A stretch of 64,000 nucleotides of DNA from Iodobacter sp025352645 (GTDB lineage: Bacteria; Pseudomonadota; Gammaproteobacteria; Burkholderiales; Chitinibacteraceae), in assembly GCF_033446605.1 (NCBI RefSeq), contig NZ_JAWQUO010000025.1, forward strand, positions 1-64,000. The letters run 5' to 3'. The translations under genes were made by a program, and so were the position numbers. The notes under the pieces are model-generated. The model did not search any database and had not been told where the DNA came from. It worked only from the letters and a program-made list of their open reading frames with translations. Positions 59,638-64,000 of this stretch are shown in pieces. The number at the start of each line of letters is the position of its first letter. The stretch's first letter is position 1.

Positions 59638-60624
59638 ATGACACCAAAAAAAGAATTCCCTGCACTTAAAAGCAGCCTGCATCCCCGTAACCCCCATCGC
59701 GGCCGTTACGATTTCCCTGCACTGATCGCCAGCTGCCCAGATTTAGCGCCCTTTGTGGCTCCAAATGCCTATGGTGATGAATCGGTCGATTTTGCTGATC
59801 CAGCTGCAGTTAAAATGCTTAATCGCGCCTTACTCAGCCATTTTTACGGCATTAAAGAATGGGGTCTACCCGAGGGCTATCTTTGCCCGCCCATTCCTGG
59901 GCGAGCTGATTACATCCATACCATGGCTGATCTGCTGGCAAGCAGCAATAAAGGCGTGATACCACGTGGTGCTGCGGTGCAAGTGCTGGATGTGGGTGTT
60001 GGGGCCAATGCCATCTACCCCATGCTGGGCAAGGTGGCGTATGGCTGGCAGTTTGTTGGCTGTGATATTGATGATTTGGCACTCGATAACGCCTATGAAA
60101 TCTTTGAGCGCAATGAAGTCTTAAAAGACGGCCTCATTTGCCGTTACCAAGCCAATGCTGAAAATATTTTTGAAGAGATGATTAAGCCTGCAGACTTATT
60201 TGAATTTACCCTTTGCAACCCGCCATTTCATTCATCTGCTGCGGATGCTGCAGGGGGCACGCGGCGTAAATTACGCAGCTTAGGCACAGGCCACGCCAAG
60301 GGCAAGGGCAAGGGCCTGCCGCCGCCGGTACTTAATTTTGGCGGCCAGAGTAGTGAGCTGTGGTGCGAAGGCGGTGAGATGCGTTTTGTGCGCAGCATGA
60401 TTTCGCAAAGCCGCCCGTTTAGGCAGCAGTGTTTGTGGTTTTCTACTCTCGTTTCGAAGCAAGATAATCTGCCACTGGTCTATCAAGCACTAGAGCGAAT
60501 TGGTGCGGTGCAAGTGAAAACACTGGACATGGCACAGGGCAATAAAATCAGCCGCGTGGTAGCGTGGAGCTACTTTACTGAGGCAGAGCAAAAAGTGTGG
60601 GCCAAGAGCCGCTGGCGTGGCTAG
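59638..60624 (+). CDS. rlmF: 23S rRNA (adenine-1618 N6) methyltransferase RlmF
   Basis: A 328-residue methyltransferase. HPRNPHRGRYDFPAL near residue 16, SAM motif VLDVGVGANAIYP near 117, VGCDIDDLALDNA and the catalytic NPPFHSSAADA near 197 are the RlmF pattern; FGGQSSELWCEGGEMRFV confirms the family. It methylates A1618 of 23S rRNA. Two Lys/Gly-rich repeats (HAKGKGKGLPPP) near 225 form a basic loop longer than usual. Confidence 0.94.
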   Translation: MTPKKEFPALKSSLHPRNPHRGRYDFPALIASCPDLAPFVAPNAYGDESVDFADPAAVKMLNRALLSHFYGIKEWGLPEGYLCPPIPGRADYIHTMADLLASSNKGVIPRGAAVQVLDVGVGANAIYPMLGKVAYGWQFVGCDIDDLALDNAYEIFERNEVLKDGLICRYQANAENIFEEMIKPADLFEFTLCNPPFHSSAADAAGGTRRKLRSLGTGHAKGKGKGLPPPVLNFGGQSSELWCEGGEMRFVRSMISQSRPFRQQCLWFSTLVSKQDNLPLVYQALERIGAVQVKTLDMAQGNKISRVVAWSYFTEAEQKVWAKSRWRG

Positions 60625-60675
60625 TCTTATTGCTGGGGAAGTGAGTCTCAGCTAATGCGAAGTAAGGAGCTGTGT

Positions 60676-60906
60676 ATGGAAAAGTTTAACCATCATTTTC
60701 GTGCTTTATTTCAGCAGCTGGGCTTGCCAGCCAGCGATGGGGACATTGCCGCTTTTATTCAGCAGCATTCCCCCCTTGCAAAAAACATGGCATTGCCAGA
60801 CGCTGATTTTTGGAGTGTCAGCCAATCGCAGTTTTTACGCGAGCAGCTGGCCGATGATGCGGATTGGGCAGAAGTTATCGATCAGCTGGACGTGGCTTTG
60901 CGCTAA
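60676..60906 (+). CDS. DUF2789 family protein
   Basis: A 76-residue acidic protein with the DUF2789 pattern: NHHFRALFQQLGLPASDGDIAAFI (in parts) and a conserved FWSVSQSQFLREQLADDADWAEVIDQLD. Function is unknown. I start at ATG 60676, six bases after AAGGAG. A MITE begins 11 bases after its stop, with its target duplication starting inside the 3' gap. Confidence 0.88.
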   Translation: MEKFNHHFRALFQQLGLPASDGDIAAFIQQHSPLAKNMALPDADFWSVSQSQFLREQLADDADWAEVIDQLDVALR

Positions 60907-60917
60907 GGAGGCTTACT

Positions 60918-61112
60918 CCAATCCTATCCGCTTAAGCAATCTGCTATTCGTAGGGTGGGTGCAACCCGCGTTTTTCAGCATCGATCAAAGGTTGCACCCG
61001 CTCCCGCTCTACAAGCTTGGCTTAAGATTCTAAGGTGAGCAACGACTGGCTCCTTGTACACCCTAAAAATACCGATTCTCACAATGAAATAAGCTTAAGT
61101 TGACAGGATTGG
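60918..61112. mobile_element. 195-bp MITE, CCAATCC family, with 8-bp duplication
   Basis: The ends CCAATCCTATCCGCTTAAG and CTTAAGTTGACAGGATTGG are inverted repeats with 16 of 19 matches. Direct copies of GGCTTACT flank it (60910-60917 and 61113-61120). Inside, a GGGTGGGTGCAACCCGCG palindrome arm and its degenerate complement lie at 60953-61005. Remnants of the same family are at 6699-6717 and 23484-23546. Confidence 0.85.
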
Positions 61113-61126
61113 GGCTTACTCGCCCA

Positions 61127-61522
61127 TCAATCATCCCATCCTGCGTAAACCGGCAGTACTTTCCAGCATTGTAATTGGCTGGCTTCTACTTGTAGCGTGC
61201 TTTGGTTTAGTAACCAGCTGGCAAGGTTGCTGCGCATATAGGCCAGCTCATCGCCACATAGGCCAAGTAAATCCCGCGCTAGGGCTGCCGCATTCAGATA
61301 GAGCTCGCCTTCAACTATGGGGGCGGTGGCTAAATAATATTGCCCCTCGATTAAAGCCAGCCAATACGCTCTCTCTTCGGCCTCTAATACCGCCAGCGTG
61401 CCACGAGGCTTGCTGGCTAATTCGCTTGCCACTAAATGGCCTACGGCCTGAAACCATTGCCAGTTTTCTATGGTATGCGTATCTGCGCCGTATTCTGGGA
61501 TATCAATATTGATTGGAATCAC
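61127..61522 (-). CDS. Hypothetical protein downstream of DUF3025 gene
   Basis: A 131-residue acidic protein of no family known to me. Helix-rich in the middle (LLGLCGDELAYMRSNLASWLL); no signal peptide. It follows the DUF3025 gene after one base, so the two are surely co-translated and may work together. The MITE insertion leaves its stop codon intact. Confidence 0.6.
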   Translation of the reverse strand: MIPINIDIPEYGADTHTIENWQWFQAVGHLVASELASKPRGTLAVLEAEERAYWLALIEGQYYLATAPIVEGELYLNAAALARDLLGLCGDELAYMRSNLASWLLNQSTLQVEASQLQCWKVLPVYAGWDD

Positions 61523-61523
61523 T

Positions 61524-62312
61524 TTAATCCTTATGCATCGGGGTGTTCAATTTATGCGATCTGTGTTTCCTAAAATATTGCGTATTAGCATAAAACGCAT
61601 CGTCTTGTATCTGCCACCAACCTGGAATACCTAAATAAGGCAGAGGGGGGAGTTGGCGAGGGTTTTTTAATTGATCGTCATTTATAAATTGGGCTAATTG
61701 CTGATCTAATTGTGCGCATTGCTCAGCTATTGTGAGCTTAAAAAAATCAGCAGTTACTTTAATTGGCCAGCATTTGCCGGTGAGGCCTAAAAATGGCTCA
61801 AGCAGATTTTCGTAATTGGCGTGGCCAAAGCTGAGTGCGTTTATTTTAACGCCCCAATCTTCTTTATGCTTTTGAAATAAATCCTGCCATTGATGATTAA
61901 TGAGTAATTGCAATAAAGCATCGTCGCAATAGGGCAGAATTAAGCCGCATTCATCAAATAGGGTGGCGGCATCACGCACGGGGCCGCGAGGGTGATCGGG
62001 CGTGAAGTGGCGCATATGTAAGGCGGTGATGGCGGCTTTGCTAATGGGGAAGGCACACCAAACCAAGGCATTAAAGCAGTCATGCCAATTATCTGGCCGA
62101 GTGGCGACATGGCCATGCTGGGCAATGGAGATTTCGTAATAGTCACTCAGTGATTCGGGTGGCACAAAGCGAATCGGCAGGCCTTGCTGGTTGCGGGCAA
62201 TGGGGCCAAGCACATCCCAATCTGCATACTGAGGGAAGCGTTTAAACTGTTGAATAAACGGCAGTAAGGGCTGGTAGGGAGCTTGCTGGTAAAAAAAATC
62301 GAGTGGCCACAT
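61524..62312 (-). CDS. DUF3025 family protein
   Basis: A 262-residue protein with the DUF3025 blocks: YEISIAQHGHVATRPDNWHDCFNALVWCAFP (in parts), then DAATLFDECGLILPYCD and LPPLPYLGIPGWW near the end. The conserved WHD-FNALVW segment suggests an enzyme-like core, but no activity is known. It is first of a two-gene unit with the hypothetical gene after it. Confidence 0.85.
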   Translation of the reverse strand: MWPLDFFYQQAPYQPLLPFIQQFKRFPQYADWDVLGPIARNQQGLPIRFVPPESLSDYYEISIAQHGHVATRPDNWHDCFNALVWCAFPISKAAITALHMRHFTPDHPRGPVRDAATLFDECGLILPYCDDALLQLLINHQWQDLFQKHKEDWGVKINALSFGHANYENLLEPFLGLTGKCWPIKVTADFFKLTIAEQCAQLDQQLAQFINDDQLKNPRQLPPLPYLGIPGWWQIQDDAFYANTQYFRKHRSHKLNTPMHKD

Positions 62313-62455
62313 GGGGCAGTGTGAAACCTTAGGAAAATGCGCTGATTGAAACGCTTAAAAATGTGATGCCACGCTATTAAAAAACACGCTAAATCAATTG
62401 TTTATTGGGGCAATTAATAAATAAAGGGTGAGCAAATACCCACCCTTTATGGCTC

Positions 62456-62953
62456 TTACAGTACGGCTAAAGCGGCTGCGTAATTAGGCTCTTCTTTGAT
62501 TTCTGAAACCAATTCTGCATGCAAAACTTGATTGTTTTCATCTAACACTACAACGGCACGGGCAGAAACGCCTGCAAGTGGGCCGCTTACAATTTCAACG
62601 CCATAGTTGCTGAGGAAATCACGGCCACGCATGGTAGATAAATTCACCACGTTTTCTAGGCCTTCCGCGCCGCAGAAACGGCTTTGTGCAAATGGCAAGT
62701 CGGCAGAAATGCACAGTACCACGGTGTTTTCTAAGGTAGATGCGGTTTCATTAAAGCGGCGAACTGAAGCCGCACAAACACCGGTATCCACGCTTGGGAA
62801 AATATTCAGAATTTTCCTGCTACCTGCAAATGTCGCCAAGTTTGCATCGGACAAATCTTTAGCAACCAAGCTAAAGTCTTGCGCCTGTTGGCCAACTTGT
62901 GGGAAAGAACCTTTGATTTCAATGGCGTTACCGCCCAGAGTCACTGCAGACAT
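62456..62953 (-). CDS. tpx: Thiol peroxidase Tpx
   Basis: A 165-residue atypical 2-Cys peroxiredoxin. Peroxidatic Cys59 or so is in PSVDTGVCAASV and resolving Cys in AQSRFCGAEGL; the Thr and Arg of the active site are kept. It reduces lipid and hydrogen peroxides with thioredoxin. Upstream on the same strand is a paralogue lacking both cysteines. Confidence 0.95.
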   Translation of the reverse strand: MSAVTLGGNAIEIKGSFPQVGQQAQDFSLVAKDLSDANLATFAGSRKILNIFPSVDTGVCAASVRRFNETASTLENTVVLCISADLPFAQSRFCGAEGLENVVNLSTMRGRDFLSNYGVEIVSGPLAGVSARAVVVLDENNQVLHAELVSEIKEEPNYAAALAVL

Positions 62954-63073
62954 GTATGTTTCCTTTGTGGCTATTGATGGGGTTATTTCGATATTAATTA
63001 TCTATTGGGACAGCATTGAATAGCAAGCAGCATAGGCTTGAAATATGTACAGATGATGGCGGGATTTGATTTG

Positions 63074-63640
63074 TTAAGTTTGATTGTTTTCTTCATCAAT
63101 ATCTAATTCAAGCGGGGCGTCTTCTTCTTCAATGACAGGGAAGAGGCATTCGGCCATCTCGCCATAATCGGGCTCAAAGCTTAGATCAGCCACCAGCTCG
63201 CTATACATCACGATATCGTAGCTATTTAGTCCAATCAGCGCCGTTGCCATCAAGCCCGAGAGAGGTACATCGGTGATCATGACGCCGTAGTCTTTATGAA
63301 AATCACGGCCACGCAGGGTGCAGAGTAGCTGCACACGGCGAAAGCGTTCTTGCTCCATGGCACGCGCAAGGGCATAGGGCGTATCCACAGAGATCACTAG
63401 AATGACGGTTTCTTCTGGCCAATCAATGGATAGTTTTTCTAGTTGGCGAGCAATGCTCAGGCCGATTGCGCTATCAATACTTGGAATGACAGCAATCACT
63501 TTAGGCTTGCCAGCAAAGCGGGACAATGGTACATCGATCAGACTGGCATCCACTAAAAGAAAACTATGGGCATATTCGCCAACAACAGGGAAATTGCCCC
63601 CAACATTAATTTCAGTATGGTTGAGTAAAATAGTGGCCAT
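63074..63640 (-). CDS. Tpx-like paralogue lacking both catalytic cysteines
   Basis: A 188-residue protein that aligns with Tpx along its length (ILLNHTEINVGGNFPVVGEYA; TLRGRDFHKDYGVMITDVPLSG). The peroxidatic segment reads PSIDSAIGLSI where Tpx has PSVDTGVCAAS, and the resolving region reads ALARAMEQERF where Tpx has AQSRFCGAEGL. Both Cys are gone, so peroxidase activity is not expected. A new acidic tail (PVIEEEDAPLELDIDEENN) extends the C-terminus. Frame and start are intact, so it is not a simple pseudogene; a regulatory or binding role is possible. Confidence 0.85.
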   Translation of the reverse strand: MATILLNHTEINVGGNFPVVGEYAHSFLLVDASLIDVPLSRFAGKPKVIAVIPSIDSAIGLSIARQLEKLSIDWPEETVILVISVDTPYALARAMEQERFRRVQLLCTLRGRDFHKDYGVMITDVPLSGLMATALIGLNSYDIVMYSELVADLSFEPDYGEMAECLFPVIEEEDAPLELDIDEENNQT

Positions 63641-64000
63641 GATCTATTCCGTATCAGTGATCAGTAAGTAGGCAATTGTTGTCAGCAGCCTTGCCGCTTG
63701 CTGCTGAGAATAATTGCTCCTCTACCAACATCTTTGTTTAAATAACTATAGCCCGTGAGTGCTTCATCACAAGACCTTAATGCCCTTTTGTTGTAAGGGG
63801 GGCTAGGGGGCTAAGGATAATTTAATTGGCTAATTTAGTCATGGCCTAGCCGCTTTAGCCTGCAATTTTAAGGTGTGAACGGTTAGAGGGCTTTTTTTAG
63901 GGGGACTTAATCGGCGCGTGCTATCAAGGATAAAACCAGTAGATAGAGTAAGCCGTGGAGTGCAGCTCGCCTAAGTCGATTTGTAGAAAGGCCCGCAGCT
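63641..64000. other. Window end, no gene seen
   Basis: 360 bases upstream of the Tpx-like gene. It must contain that gene's promoter. No convincing ORF, RNA or repeat was seen before the window edge. Confidence 0.5.

Overview
The window looks like chromosome of a betaproteobacterium of the Neisseriales (Chromobacteriaceae type, possibly Iodobacter). This is inferred from the gene mix: an AniA-type copper nitrite reductase, a single-subunit quinol NO reductase, NsrR, a rbsKDACB operon, ComEC and RlmF. No rRNA gene or taxonomic marker is present, so the genus is a guess.

Layout. 1-3265 is the edge of a prophage-like island: the tail of an IS1595-family transposase, a holin, a DUF5675 protein, nested Rz/Rz1 spanins, a thioesterase cargo gene and a tyrosine integrase that abuts a tRNA-Cys. 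3266-3777 holds tRNA-Cys and four near-identical tRNA-Gly genes. 4058-6183 carries NAD genes (nadA and a NadM-Nudix fusion). 7504-12528 is a ribose uptake operon on the minus strand, split by a 189-bp palindromic repeat. 12987-14300 is a diguanylate cyclase. 14679-23153 is a minus-strand denitrification and copper block: copper TonB receptor, SCO protein, NirV-like protein, cytochrome c, NirK, DUF2249 protein and qNor. 23698-25705 is a bufferin-type RiPP operon (BufA, MNIO enzyme BufB, partner BufC). A QseBC-like two-component system follows, then a divergent DsbD, Lgt-like/TlpA fusion and DsbG operon. 31515-38783 holds a VF530 protein, NsrR, a Cra/FruR-like regulator, a GST, YjdM, a cold-shock protein, a frameshifted thioesterase and the metNIQ transporter. 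The rest has a large hybrid histidine kinase, an MpaB-like oxygenase paired with a Pyr4-like membrane protein, RecQ, catalase, an ImpA-type metalloprotease, ComEC, a UbiH-family hydroxylase with DsbC, RlmF, several DUF proteins, and Tpx next to a cysteine-less Tpx paralogue.

How it fits together. Three sites match one NsrR-like operator pattern (two 11-bp half-sites one base apart). They lie upstream of norB, nirK and nsrR itself, and nirK also has a perfect FNR-type box. This predicts a local regulon: low oxygen and nitrite turn on NirK, and NO relieves NsrR repression of NirK and qNor. A copper receptor, a SCO chaperone, copper-type RiPP genes and three disulfide-bond systems nearby suggest shared periplasmic metal and thiol handling.

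Small mobile repeats are the other theme. Three MITEs share termini with the IS1595-type element at position 1 and have perfect or 7/8 8-bp target duplications. A second MITE family has an 8-bp duplication, and a third has a 9-bp duplication and is inserted into a REP-like hairpin. The bufB-bufC junction carries an old tandem duplication that left a 47-codon chimeric ORF between the two genes.
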